Below, in pieces: positions 1 through 13,043 of a stretch of DNA of 60,402 bases. Source of the stretch: Scytalidium lignicola (lineage: Eukaryota > Ascomycota > Leotiomycetes); NCBI GenBank assembly GCA_002812745.2, contig NCSJ02000265.1:1-60402 (forward strand), read 5' to 3'. The translations under genes and the position numbers were made by a program. Below the pieces are notes generated by a model. It was not told the origin of the DNA and made no database searches. It saw only the letters and a program-made list of their open reading frames with translations. The stretch's first letter is position 1; each line of letters opens with the position of its first letter.

Positions 1-3000
1 ATTATAACTAATTCTTAAAGCTTTATCTACTTTTAATATTATATTATTAGTATTATCTAACTTTATTTAGAAAGCATCTTTTAGTTAGTCTTTTAATGTT
101 TTATTAATTGTGGTTATATAAATTAAGATTAATGAATATAAACCTTGATTAATTATAAGATTTTATTATCTTTAATAATTATAACTTAATAATATTATAT
201 TTTATTAGTGTTTTAAAAACCTTTTACTATTTTTATAATTGAAATTATTAATATTAAAAAGTTTTAAAAAAATATTATAATTATAAACTTTGATTAAGAA
301 TAAAAGATTTATAATATTAATATTTATAATGTTCATAAGCTTTGTAATAATTTACTGAAGTAAGTAATTAGTAAAGTAAGAATTTATAGATTTTTATACT
401 TACTTAGCTTGTTAGAATAACATTAAGAGAATATATATCTTTTGGTGAATTATTTAACTTATTAGACATATTTGTTGTCTTAACAAGGTAAATAACTATT
501 AGATGATTTGAATGTATAATTTATATTGTCTAAGATTTTTAATCTTCTGACAACAAACTTTTNGACCTTCATTATTGTTGTTATAATTATATTTAAAGAA
601 AATACTTAAGAGGTATAATGATTAGAAAGAGGAAATGTTTATAATAATGTTTAAGATCAATGATAAGTATATTTATAGTAGAAGTAGTTTTTACTTATAT
701 TAAAGTACTAAGGGATATATAATGACCTTTGCTTATAAATGGTTATTATATTAGTTGATCTTAATTAGGGTAAGTTACTATATAGAAGTATATAGTCTGA
801 GGTAAGAGAAAGTTGAAAATATATATATATTATGTATAACCTTATCATAAGTTAATCCTTTATACAAATATCCTAAGAATTAGTAAAGGTTATTGAGTTG
901 GGTAATAATTTGTATGTTATAACTTTATGTTATATATTTTGAAATGTTAGTATTAATTGTTATTCTAACATTATATGAATTATTGAATGTTAAAGTGTAA
1001 AGGAATAAGTTATAATCTACTTTGGTAAAGAGATTATATTTACTTTTAAGTTATTAAGGAAAGGTTGTTAATAACACATTAATTAGGTTAGAATTTGGCT
1101 TAAGCATCTTATAATTATAATATCTTTATATATATTACAGAATTTGCTGTGGATATTGTAGTCTTGCTGCTTATCAAATATTTTATATAATATACTTATA
1201 AGTTTATTATATTTAAAAATATATATAGTTATATGTTAAGAAAGTTATATTGTAAAAACATTAATTTGTACATTGTGAATATTAACTTTGATTGTCTTTT
1301 TGATGAATTGGTTTTATAGTATAAATATGCTTTATTTAGTATGTACTTATAGTAGTAAACTTATGTTATATTTCTTATACATGTAGAACTTATATAGATT
1401 TGAGGGTTAATAAACAAGTTTGATTAATAGGTTTAGTTGAAATGGCTTAGTCATATAACTTTATACTTATTTGTATTTCTAAGGCAATTTTAGTCTGATA
1501 GTAAGAGTATAGTTTATAAAGTAAATACTTTATTTTAACAATTATAAGATTAAGATAGTTGTTAAAGAATGTAAAAGTAATATAAATCTTGAACTTATTG
1601 TTTGCTTGTACAAGATTTACTATTAGTACTAAATGAGAAAAATAACTTATTTATCATAAGAATAGTTTTGGAATTAAACTATTGTTCTAGGATAAATTAA
1701 TCTTTATAATTAAAGATATCAAGGTTTAATTAGTAAATACTTTAAGCTTGATAACTGATGATAATCTTACTTAAAATAAAATATTTGTTGATTATGTAAT
1801 TAACAAAGAGGATATATTATAATTATGATATTAGAATAAGAAGAAAGTACCTTAAACCTTCTTTGATAATTACTTCTAAGTATAATAAGTTATTAAGGGC
1901 TTTATCTTTATTAGATAAAATCTTAGTAATTAACTTCTCCTGGACAGGATAACTTTTAGAAAAAGACAATTAATATATCAAGAAGCATAAGGTATTATTA
2001 ATTGTATTAATACTTGTTATTAAATAGTTTATATATTTTACAATGACTTAGATTAGGCGAAATACTTTGTTATCATTTTTAAGGTTGTATATTAAATTAT
2101 AATCCTTTAAATTAGTTTGCTTATATGCCTTAAGTATGTATTAGTTGATATATGATTATAATTTCATTGAGAATGTTTCTTCTAGTTAGTATGTTATTAT
2201 TGGCTAATAATATTAATATAGTTTAACTGTTATACAGTTAAAATTGTTCTTTGTGTAATAAGAAGGTAATAACCTTTTAAACTATTGTTATATGAATAAT
2301 CTTTCATTAAGTTAAGATCTTTATCTTTAATAGATTTAGTTTTATGCAAATGGAACAAGTAGAATGAAGTATAATCTATGGTAAAACAGTATAAATAATC
2401 TTAGATTTGTCAGGTTTCTTATTAGGAGAAATGTAATAAGAGCATTTATGTAGCAATCTATAGTATGCCCTTTGCTATTGTCATATTATCATAAAAATAC
2501 ATTTACTTGTTTATGAATATTATCTAGGACCTTAAGATGTATAATATTAATATTGACATATGATCTTGTAATATAATATTTCATTTAGTTATATTATAAC
2601 TTTTGTTAATAAATAAATTGGATTTCAGATTGTAGTACAACTTACTTCTTGCTTTTGAAGGGTTAAGAATGTTATTCTTTGTTTTTTCATTTAGTTTAAC
2701 TTTATTAAACATAATAAAGTTATAATCACTTACTTTATTTTATATTATATGAATAAGTTGTAAAACTTAGTTTTATTATACTTATTCTTAGAACTCTAAT
2801 ATATCTCTTTCAAGGCTTTAAGTGATGTAAACAACACTTTATTAAGACTTAGTCAAATAATAAGCTTAAAACTTTTGTATAGCTTGTGAATATACATGTA
2901 ATGTTAAGTTGAAAACTCTTTGTACATAAGAAATATATTAGAAAAGAAAGAGTATTATAGACTAAGAAGTTTTGATAAAGGTATGAATGTTACTTGATAA

Positions 3001-3154
3001 ATTTGTATATTAAGTTAAACAATGTTAAATGTACTAAGGTATATCTTTTAGAGTTAAAAAGTTATACAGACAATTAAAGATTAGATGTTAAAGTAAGATA
3101 TTCAAGAAATAAAATAATTATGAATTAGAATAACTTACTTTCTAGCAGTAATTA

Positions 3155-3975
3155 TATTATTTATATATCTTAAGTATCTGGTAGGAATTTCAAGATGATA
3201 ATGTAGAGGATATACTAGAACTTGTTCTCTTTTGTTAAACTTAAGTAGTAATACTATGCTAAGACATTATCATAAAGTTAATATCTTGATCTAATCCTTG
3301 TTAAGGTTCTTTGCATTTTAATTTTCAATAGACTTATTGTATTACAAGAGTAAAACTGTAAAACAATTTTTATAGTATTACAATAGATAGAGAAGAGTAG
3401 TAAATTAGGTAAAAGGTTATAATGCTTGTAAAACTAAAGTAATATTAAGCTTATAACCTTATATTACATTAGTTTTAATATTGTAATGTTTTAAATTCTT
3501 ATAATAATCATGTTGTTTATATATTCTAGGTATTTAACAAAGATTCCAAGATAATAATATAAAGAATATATTAAAACTTGTCCTCTTCTGTTAAACTTAA
3601 GTAGTAATATATTATACTAAGATATTATGATAAGACAAACCTTTGGTCTGATCCTCGTTAAGACTTATTATATTATAAGAGTAAAACTGTAAAACAATTT
3701 TTATAATATTACTAATTAGTACATACTAATTTTAGTAAGTAAGTATTATATATACTTATTAATATTAGTATTAGTACTTATTAATATATATTAAAAANGT
3801 ATTAAAATACTAAAATTATATAACATTAAATTTAAATTATAATTAATATAATAAATTCTAGAAAGGCGGTGAATTAGGGAAAAGGTTATGATGTTTATAA
3901 AACTAGAGTAATACAAACTTGTAGAATTAATATTGTATTAGTCTTGATATTATAATGTCTTAAATTCCTTGGTTT
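3155..3975. repeat. Diverged direct duplication, two copies of about 350 bp
   Basis: Copy A (about 3155-3500) and copy B (about 3511-3975) share the same order of landmarks. Each starts near TTATATAT (3161 and 3517), then has TTAAACTTAAGTAGTAATA, then AGTAAAACTGTAAAACAAT, then a block ending AAAAGGTTAT. The differences are largely transitions, as expected if the copies were mutated by RIP after duplication. Copy B carries an extra AT-rich segment of roughly 145 bp (about 3714-3860) with internal short inverted repeats, which could be a small inserted element. Copy A has about 30 bp that copy B lacks. The borders are approximate. Confidence 0.65.
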
Positions 3976-6900
3976 TGAGCTCTATGATGTGGTTTATATA
4001 AATTATTAGTATTAAAAGTAAATATTTTGTTAATTAAACTGAATAAAGTTAAATAGTATTTTATATAAGTATAACTTAAAACTAAAGCATTATTTAAGAT
4101 ATTATAATACTTTACAACTTTAATGTAAGTAAGGAGGCGTTCTTGTAATAGTTAAACGGATTTGATATTTACCTTATACAATACTAACATCTTAGTACAA
4201 GTTATACTTTGTATATAATAATTCTAAGTTTGACCTTGTATTTTAAGTAAATACAACTTAAGTTGTTTTTGATGAAAATATCTTATTACTTTTAGCCTTA
4301 TTTACTGTTATTTAGAGTTTTGAATAGTTTTGTGAAGGATTATTCAAATGGTAATAGAAATATATTAGTACTGACAATGTGTATTTGTATTAAAAGCTTA
4401 GTAAAGTAGTTAACATTTAATGTAAGCTTTTAGTTTACTTCCTCTTTATATTTCTTAATCTTTAAACTACTTCTTATAAGTAACATCTTTTATTGACTTT
4501 TNAGTCTTCTTTATTCTTCTTATAAGAAATATGGAAATATTTATAATTGCCTTTTGTATTATTCTGTTTGAATTTAGTAATATTATATTAATTAGCAGTA
4601 ATTTATTTTTTAGCTATGTTTTTAACAGTAGGACAACTTGTCTTAAGATGATAATATAATTGTCATTACTCTAGTTATAGAAGATATGGTGATAATGATA
4701 AAAATAAGTGTTCTTAACTAATTAAGGAGTGAAGATGTTATAACTTATAAACTTTACTCTTGTTGATAAGGTAAGAAAAGCTTTAAATGTAAAAGGTAAA
4801 TCTTGTATAATAAATTGTCCTTTGATTTGTTGGTTTCTTTAGTGAATCTTAGTTATTATGTAGACTGTATATTAACATTTAAGCTTTGGATATACATATT
4901 TAAGTAGAGAGAATATGGTTATGTTTATGTTTACAAATTGTTATAAATATACTTATAGAGAATTTGAGAATAAAGCAAGCTTTCCTTACTGATATAACCT
5001 TAGCCTCTTATAATATTCACAATTATTATATCTTTGTCTTTAAAGTTTAATTTTGCAAGTTTAACTTTTTATGGATAAGTATTTAAGGGGTTATATAAGG
5101 TTATTATAATAACTATGTTAAGGGCTTGATCAGGATATAATCTTAACCAAGATTAGAGTTCTTCCTCATTAGCTTATTTAAAAGGTGTTTTAATTTCCTT
5201 TATAAGTACTTTATATTATCTTTTTACTAGTATTTCTAGCATTATTATAATTAAAGGGATAAGATTAAAGAACATGAAGTTGTTAAATGTATAATGGTTA
5301 AGATGTAAATATAATCTACTAAAAGGAGTTAAAGTAAAACTTAAACTTTTTAAGCTTATCAATTCAACAAATAGATATACTGTTATAAGTTGACAAAATA
5401 TACAGATTGTATAGAAGTTAGTAAAGTATTATATATATATTATATGAAAGAAGAATACTTACTAATGATTATTTTATCTGTTTTAGTAAGATATACAATT
5501 TCTGAGATGGAAATCTTGTTTTCTTCTTCAAACTTCTCTTATAGCTTAAGTTAAGATATAATCTTAAGTATAATGTTAACATTGACTTATAAGAACAAGT
5601 TAACTTGCAAAATCCATGTCCTTCTTGTTTAGCTTTAAGAGTATTATAAACTTACTTAGAAAGTTCGATTTTATACTTCTTTATTTAGTTTTTTTAAAGA
5701 GTTTAAAAGCTTTTGTACTTTATGATAAATTCTTCGTTAAGCAAGGTGTAAGTTGCTTTTTATTGTTATAGCTATTTTAAAATTAATTGTTATATTATTT
5801 ATATCTTTTACTAAAATAATAATTTCAGACAAGGGAATGTAAATATTTAACATATTAATAATGAAACTTTAATAAAGTTATACTAAAGATAACTTTAAGA
5901 ATAAAAGAGAAGAATAATGAATATTAATATATTAATTCTTACCTTCAAGAAGTTAAATTCTTACAACATGATTTATAATACATTTAAGTAATCTTTTTCT
6001 CCTTTGTTATATAACATTAACATTTACTGTATAATAAAATGATTTTTACTTTTTTTTTTTATGATAATATAATCCTTAAAGGTATAAAAGAAGTTAGGTT
6101 AAGGTTTTTATCTTGTTTGCTTTGCTTAATGTTATTAGTTTATACAACTAAGATAATATCCTCTCTTATTAGCCTAAACAAAATTTGTATTTACTGTATA
6201 TACACCTCTTCTATTATAATGAAAAGTTTACTTACTATAATATACTTAAGACATTTTNCAGCTTTGTTAACTTTNCTTTTCTTTTTTTCTTTNATTTATT
6301 TTTTTCTCTTGAAAAAAATATATTATTTGATTGAGTAATAATTTACTATACAACTAAATATTAATATTTTTCTTATAATATATCCTTTGTTAATGTACAC
6401 TTATATGTTTACAATTATAGTATTGCATTAAACATGTTTTTTAACTGGTTTAAACTATTCAATTAATGAGTTTTAACTTTTTACATTTTATATACTTGGT
6501 TATAATCTAAATTATTTAAACTAAAGTAGCTAAGGTATTGTTTAAGGTATTTATTATATATTACTCTTTAGAGTATATACACTTTACTATCATGTTAAGC
6601 CTTTGAGGGTTAAGAATATTAAGTCCTCGAATTGTATAATAGATTTTGAACTATAGTATAATATTATAGTATAAGTTATAAGTAAAATAAAAANGTATTA
6701 ATATGGATAAGTAGTATAACGTTTTAATTAAGTAATTTTATTCTGTTACTTTTAAGAGAATTTTAAAATTTAATATTATTATTAATAATTTTATGTAAAT
6801 TTAACTAATATAATAAAAAAGTATTAATTGTTATATTTAGTTAAAAAAANGTATAATGTCTTAATACTTTTATTCTTAGTAATCATTTTTAATATTTTAC

Positions 6901-9838
6901 TTATAGCTTGTAACATAGTATAACAGTTGTAGAAGAATATTATATATTACTTATCAAAGTTAACTTTTATAACTTTGTTATTATTAGTAAACCTTATCAC
7001 CGTTTGATTTTATAACTTGATTAACAACTTCAAAAGTATTAATTATTTATTATTATTCATAGCAACAAAAATGAATAGAGAATAGATAATAGTATAATAT
7101 AATGTTATCAAATCTAATCTTTAAGCATTTACTGATGCTGTGAATGTATACTCTTTTACATTGGAGAAGAATATCTTATCTGACAACCTTAAAGCAGTTA
7201 ATTAAATCTCAGAGTACTAGGTTATGATGATTAAGAATGTAAAGCAGATGTAAAGTATTATTTATAGATTATTGAATATGATGATATTATATTATGAAAA
7301 GGTAAGACCTTACTATTTTACTTATTATAAAACATGATAAGATACAAGTTGATTTTGGATAATGGAAATAATGCTTTTGTTTGAGCTTATTTAGAATATT
7401 GTTGAAGATGAGTATTTTTGATATTTTACTACTTGATAATAATAAGATATTAGTAAAGGAATTAGCTAAGAAATTAAAAGTTGATGAAGTTCTTCTTAGT
7501 TTATACTAGATTAAATGAGGAGAGAAGTACATAGTTAATAATACAAAGTTTGTTTAATGTACATAGTTATACTTATATTCTTTGAAGAATTACAATTAAA
7601 AGTGTATATATATATACTTAACTTTAAGGTTTATTTAGAAGGTCTTTTATAAGTTAACTTTAAAATAGATATATAAGTACTTATATTATGTTTAGATTAG
7701 TTTGGCTAATCAAGTCTTATTCTATACAAGTTTAATGAGATTTGCATTATTAGTATAAGAATACCAGAGTTCTTCAAGAAAATTAAGTATCTTAACCTTA
7801 ACTCTTATAATAATAACTTTTATACCTTTGCTTATGATACTTATGGTTTATTTATGTTCAAGTTTTTTCTTCAAAATCTGGACTACTTCAAGAACTTTAA
7901 TAATGTAATATAAGCTTGTTCTTCTTAAACATTCCTTCTTTATTGCTTATTCCCCTTTAAATCAAAGTTTAATGACATAAAGATTATGAATAAGATTGTT
8001 TTGTTAGTAGATGTCAAGAGTAAAATAAGTTAAGTTATACTTATAATTCAACAAGTTAATCTGGATATAAAAGGTAAAATGGTGATTTAAGATCAGAAGG
8101 AGGTTATTAACAGTATTATAAGTGAATTGCCCTTAGGTATACTAAGTATAGTATATGATTTCTTCAAATTACAATTTATAAAAGGTATACTCAGATTATC
8201 TTTAATATCAATTAAGAGATTTGAAATTCTAACAATTTCAAGAGTGCTTTTTTATTTNCATTTACTATTGCTTGTACAATTGGCTAGACTAGGATTGTCT
8301 TATAATTTTGTAATACTTTTTNAAAGGCTATGAAAGGGTATGACTTATACCTTTTAATCTTTGAAATTGTAATGTTATAAGGATATGTTGATATTCAAAT
8401 TATATAGTCAAATGTTAATATGTTGACTTTTGGTAAGGTAGAATAAAATGAAAAGCAGTAGACAAACCTTTTAGATTATACTAGCTTAAAAATTGTAGAT
8501 GTGTATGGAAAAGATGAAGGATATTGGTTTAAAGTATTGAAGGCTGTACAAAAGTAAATAGTTTAAAGCATTGTATATTGGAAATTTAAAGAAGAAAAGA
8601 ATTTAAAATTAAGAATTATATATATAATGTTTTAAAGTAACTTGTGTTTTATATGTAATTGGTTAGATTCTTAGATTTATTATAAAAACAAATATATGTT
8701 CTTTTGGTTAATAATTTAACTATATTATAAAAAGTTTATTTATACGTTTAAATATATTTAATATTATCTAAGTATATTTCCTTTTACATTATAATGATTA
8801 AGACAATTTTAGTTGTATATAAGGTAGTTCTCCTTCTTATCTTAGGAGAAGATGTGTTTAAGCCATCTGAATTAGCCTTGTTAGCCTTATTATGCATTAA
8901 TATGAGTAATACATAAGATAATAATAATCATGATAAGTAATTATAACTTTTACAATCAAGTAATTAGAAATTATCAAGCTGACTAATAAGAATTATATTA
9001 ATCTTATGTAATTTATAACTAAGCTAGTATATAAAAGTTATACTTTATAGCATAACGTTTAGTATTTCTTCTAAATTATCTTTTATTAATCTTAAAGATA
9101 CATTTCTTTTAAGTGTTTATTCTTATTATAATTGCTTTAACTGTAAAGTTGATTAAAGTAGTATTTACAGTATCTTATGACAACAGTTTCGTCTTGGACA
9201 CTATTCTTTACATTACTTTAAAAAANGAGAAATTAATTGTGTATACTTATAAAAGATATTTTGATAATTAATAGCATTAGTCTAAAGCTTACTCTTTGAT
9301 TTATAGAAGATAAAACAGTTTAAATTAGGGTTTATAATAATATTGCTTATAAAAACCTTATTATAGTATATCATCTTTTTAGTTATGTTTTCTTATGCTT
9401 AGATTGAGGACTTGACTAATAACTATAAATTAGTATTAGTATAGCCTTATAATAGTAATAACTCTTTTCTTTAACGAAATTCTTTAAGTTGTACAATAAT
9501 TCATTCCTCTAAATCATTTCTTTGATTATAAGCTTTATATGCTACTTGGTTTTGTAAGGATATATTTTTATCATTCTTATGTTAGTTTCCAAGTTACCTT
9601 TGTTATGAGGCCTTTAATTATAAGGAAACTTGTTCTCTTATTACTTTTGACTAAAAAAGATTTTCCATTAGCTTTTTNAATACTGATATATCTTAGATTG
9701 AGTATGTATGTGATCCTCCTTACTACTATGATAATAACTATATCCTTTTTATACAAGATGTCTTTCTTAATATAAATATGTTTATCAAAGTAACATTACT
9801 TGTTGTCCTTATAAAGTATGAAAAANGCTTAGGAGATA

Positions 9839-11380
9839 ATGCTTATCAATGGAAAAGGAGCTGGTTTAACATTTATAAACAAGATATATAATGATTTATT
9901 AACTATTATTAATGTAAAACTTAGGAAAACTTATTATATAAGACTTATTAGTAAAACTACCTTGTTATTTGACATATTAGCTTTTGAGAGTTATGATAAT
10001 CTCAAAGTAATTGAAGTTAATGGGTAAATCTTATTCTTTATATGTCTTTGTCTTTTAACAATAAGTTTAACAATAAAACAATGTTTATTCTAAGTGATTT
10101 AGTATACTTTACATATAAGTTAGCTTAAGCTAATAATTTAGCTTTTTTTCTTTATACTCTTAAACATCTAGAAAAAGAATAATATTATTTACAATTAGAA
10201 AGTCATAACTTTAAAGGACTTACTTACTTATTTACAATCATTAATTATAGCCTTGAAGTAGTTGAGGACAATTTTCTAGCCTATGCTTTAATGTTCTCTT
10301 CCATTACCTTATTGTCAATAGACTCTTATTAGCTTAAGTACTTACTTTAACCTTATAACAACTTATTATACTTAATTATATCAATGTCAACATAAGATTT
10401 CTTTACTACAGCAAAGGTGACATGTTATGTTAACATTATATCTTATCTTTTGATTCTTAACAACAACTTACTCTATACATTGAATGGTTATACTTAGAAT
10501 GAAAATCTTGTACTAGAGTTTTATCTTGTGTCTTTTTACAAAGATAGCAGTTCCAATTGGCTATTCATAGAATACATGCTTAAGTATGATGGATTAGACT
10601 TGATTACTTATACTTTCTTAGCATTTATAAGAGAGGTCATTAAGATTGTAATTCAAGGAATTAATTCTGAAGGTAATAGGACAAAGACATATCCATAGCA
10701 TGCTCATAAGGCTTATTATTAGGATTTGGGTTCTGGAATGGATGAATACAACCAAGAGGAAAACAAAGTAAGATAAGCTAGTTTTATCAGATACTTTATC
10801 AAGAGAGAGTATGTTTACTTATTTTTAATTTTGTATTTTGTTTTCTTTATAATGGTTAATGAAATGACTATTCAGTAGTTAATAAGAATTACAAGTGCTA
10901 ATTATAGCATAGTATAACTAATCTTTATAAGTATAACAAGTTAATACTAAATAACATACTCTTAGTATAAAGGGCCTGGAGAGTTAGAATTGACTATCTA
11001 GGTATCTGGATGATTCATTGTTACTTTTTGCCTTACATAGTATAAAGTATGCAGACTATGAGTTCTCTTATCCTTACAAGTAATTATTATCCCCTGAAGA
11101 ACAATATTAATACTTTGTATATAAGCTTAAGTTATAAGAAATTAGTTTAAAGTACTTAAGTTAATTAACAAGCTAGGTATAAAAGGATACTTTACTTATA
11201 AAGGGAACATTGTTAGGAATAAGATTTATCCTTTAGATATGATTAAGTTCTTTAGCCTTAATGATTAAGAGAATAGTGTACTAGATAACAAACTAAACTG
11301 AATGTTCAGATAAAAAGGATAAAGGAAGTTAGAATGATATTCTTGAGATAATTGAGTATAAAGTGTAAATTCAAGAAGAG
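9839..11380 (+). pseudogene. Residual coding signal, family not recognised
   Basis: Two stretches on the plus strand keep a protein-like composition inside otherwise decayed DNA. Positions 9839-10027 are open for 62 codons, beginning MLINGKGAGLTFINKIYN. Positions about 10550-11330 read through only a few stops and contain segments such as AFIREVIKIVIQGINSEG and GIKGYFTYKGNIVRNKIYP. The stops are TAA, TAG and TGA of the kind made from CAA, CAG, CGA and TGG by C-to-T or G-to-A changes. I do not recognise the family, and it is an inference that the two stretches belong to one gene. It is probably part of a transposable element. Confidence 0.3.
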
Positions 11381-12184
11381 AGGAAACTAATTATAATAAC
11401 ATAATATTGTTAATATACTTTTTTTTTAATTTTCTTCAGTATTAACAAATAAATTGTAATTTAACTTTTAAGTCAAACATATAAGTAGTAATTTTCAAGG
11501 TTTATATTTTAATACTAAGATGTTATTATTAATATAAATTATATTGTTATAAAAATAATTTGTATGTAATAATTTTTTAAGATAGTTTATAACAAGGAAA
11601 TAATTATTATTTCAAAGTTTACTAATTCTAAAGAAAATTAAAAGAAAGTATTTTAACAATATTATGTTATAACAATTATATGTTTAACTTNAAAAGTTGA
11701 ATTATATTTTGTTTTCTCTGTTATAAAGTTTATAAGTTGTTCTATTCTTTAGAATAATATCTAAGAATTGCATGAAGGGTTTAATAGTTCTATTTGAATA
11801 TATAAGTTTATTAGTAAGAGTAAGAAAGTAATTAATAAGTAGGTAAGATTATGAGGTAATGATAAATATTGTATGCAGAAAGTGATTAATAAGTTAAATA
11901 TTACAAGGTAATGATAAACAGTATTTCTATCTGACTAAACTAAACTATCTATAAAACTTAAAAGATATAAAATTGTACTAGTATAAAGAAAGATAAATAT
12001 AGATAAGGTTAAATGCTAACAAAAGGATCTTGTATTACTAATGTTTATCCTTTATGACTATTATGTTATAAGGTATGTTATAAGATAAGCTTTATCATAA
12101 ATCTATTCCTTTGTATTTATTATCTCTTTGAATATAAAGTATTTTGTTTAGACAAATCATTTCTTTTACTCAAAATGCTTGTCC

Positions 12185-12415
12185 TTTTTNGTTGTTGGCC
12201 TTGTTCTCGGCCTTTTCCAGATTCTTAAGGTGGTTAATATACCCTAAGATCCATCGTTTGATATTAGTTGTATTAACAACTATCTTGACAAGGAATTGTT
12301 AGCTTGCATTAGCAAATATTTTATATCCTTTACTACTGGCAACTTCAACAGAATAAACGACTTAAAAGCCAACGACTTCCATATCACTAACATCTGTATA
12401 ACCTCTTTTCACCTC
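12185..12415 (-). pseudogene. Short decayed coding fragment, unknown family
   Basis: Read on the minus strand, this segment gives a protein-like translation interrupted by two TAA codons. It includes RGYTDVSDMEVVGF, ASSKGYKIFANAS, NTTNIKRWILGYINHLKNLE and KAENKAN. The DNA is visibly less AT-rich than its left side. The lysine- and asparagine-rich end suggests a helical segment, but I do not recognise a domain. It could be a transposon fragment lying head-to-head with the OrsD/RecQ-type gene on the right. There is one undetermined base at 12190. Confidence 0.3.
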
Positions 12416-12513
12416 CCTTTTATACTGTTATAGTTTACTCTTTTTTAGCTCTTAAAATTGTTAAGGCTCATAAGCCGGTTTAGTATAAGGCGAACTCGGG
12501 ATTTAGCTCTCTT

Positions 12514-12711
12514 ATGACGGACGTTCGAGTTCAAGCCATTTCCACTGATAGCAGTTCCGAACCTATCCCCAATATCACTGCTCCGGGCAGGCCTGACCGT
12601 AGGTTTAGGGCCAATCAGAACCCCGGCATTTTAGTGCCAAAAAAACACGAGGGGCTCCCCGGAGGTTTTTGGACCACCCACCCCACGAGTTTTAATATCA
12701 CAGCCAGGTAA
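12514..12711 (+). pseudogene. Possible first exon of the OrsD/RecQ-type gene
   Basis: A 65-codon open frame starts MTDVRVQAISTDSSSEPIPN and is rich in Pro, Arg and Ser, so it looks disordered. It lies in a small island (about 12480-12720) with near-normal GC content, in sharp contrast to the sequence on both sides. Near its end the sequence CCAGGTAAGC (around 12705-12714) would serve as a splice donor, so this may be the first exon of the gene whose OrsD-like region begins about 330 bp downstream. That link is an inference. A minus-strand frame over the same island (12631-12861) is treated as a shadow. Confidence 0.3.
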
Positions 12712-13043
12712 GCAGTTAAGAAGCCAAAAATTGACAATAGAACAGGCAAAATGTATACAACAAGAAATCAACCGTAAAAATAGGAAAAAACCCATTATTA
12801 CATAGAGTATAAGGAGGATAAGGTTAAAGGTAAGTTTTTTAATGAGGTTAACACAGCACAAGCCAAGAAACCCAAATTCAACGACTAAGCATAAATATGA
12901 GCATAACAGTATAAAGTGTATAATATAAAGCGTACAACAGCTAAAATGAAAGTAAGCCTATTATCAGCCATAACATATAAGGGTTAGAACATGTATAAGG
13001 GAGACCACGTGTATAAGGGGGAGATAAGCAAAATATAAGAAGG

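Larger units (their letters stand above)
1..12184. other. AT-rich, RIP-like decayed repeat DNA without intact genes
   Basis: This stretch is strongly AT-rich, dense in TAA and TAG stops in all frames, and shows no intact gene. The longest open frames (for example 6039-6338, 8127-8333 and 9539-9775) are low-complexity Leu/Ile/Phe/Tyr strings with no recognisable domain, and I do not call them genes. Single undetermined bases (n) sit next to A or T runs throughout. The composition matches the decayed transposons further right, so this is most likely repeat DNA mutated beyond recognition. Two sub-regions deserve separate entries: a direct duplication near 3.2-4.0 kb and a residual coding signal near 9.8-11.4 kb. 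No RNA gene was seen. Confidence 0.8.
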
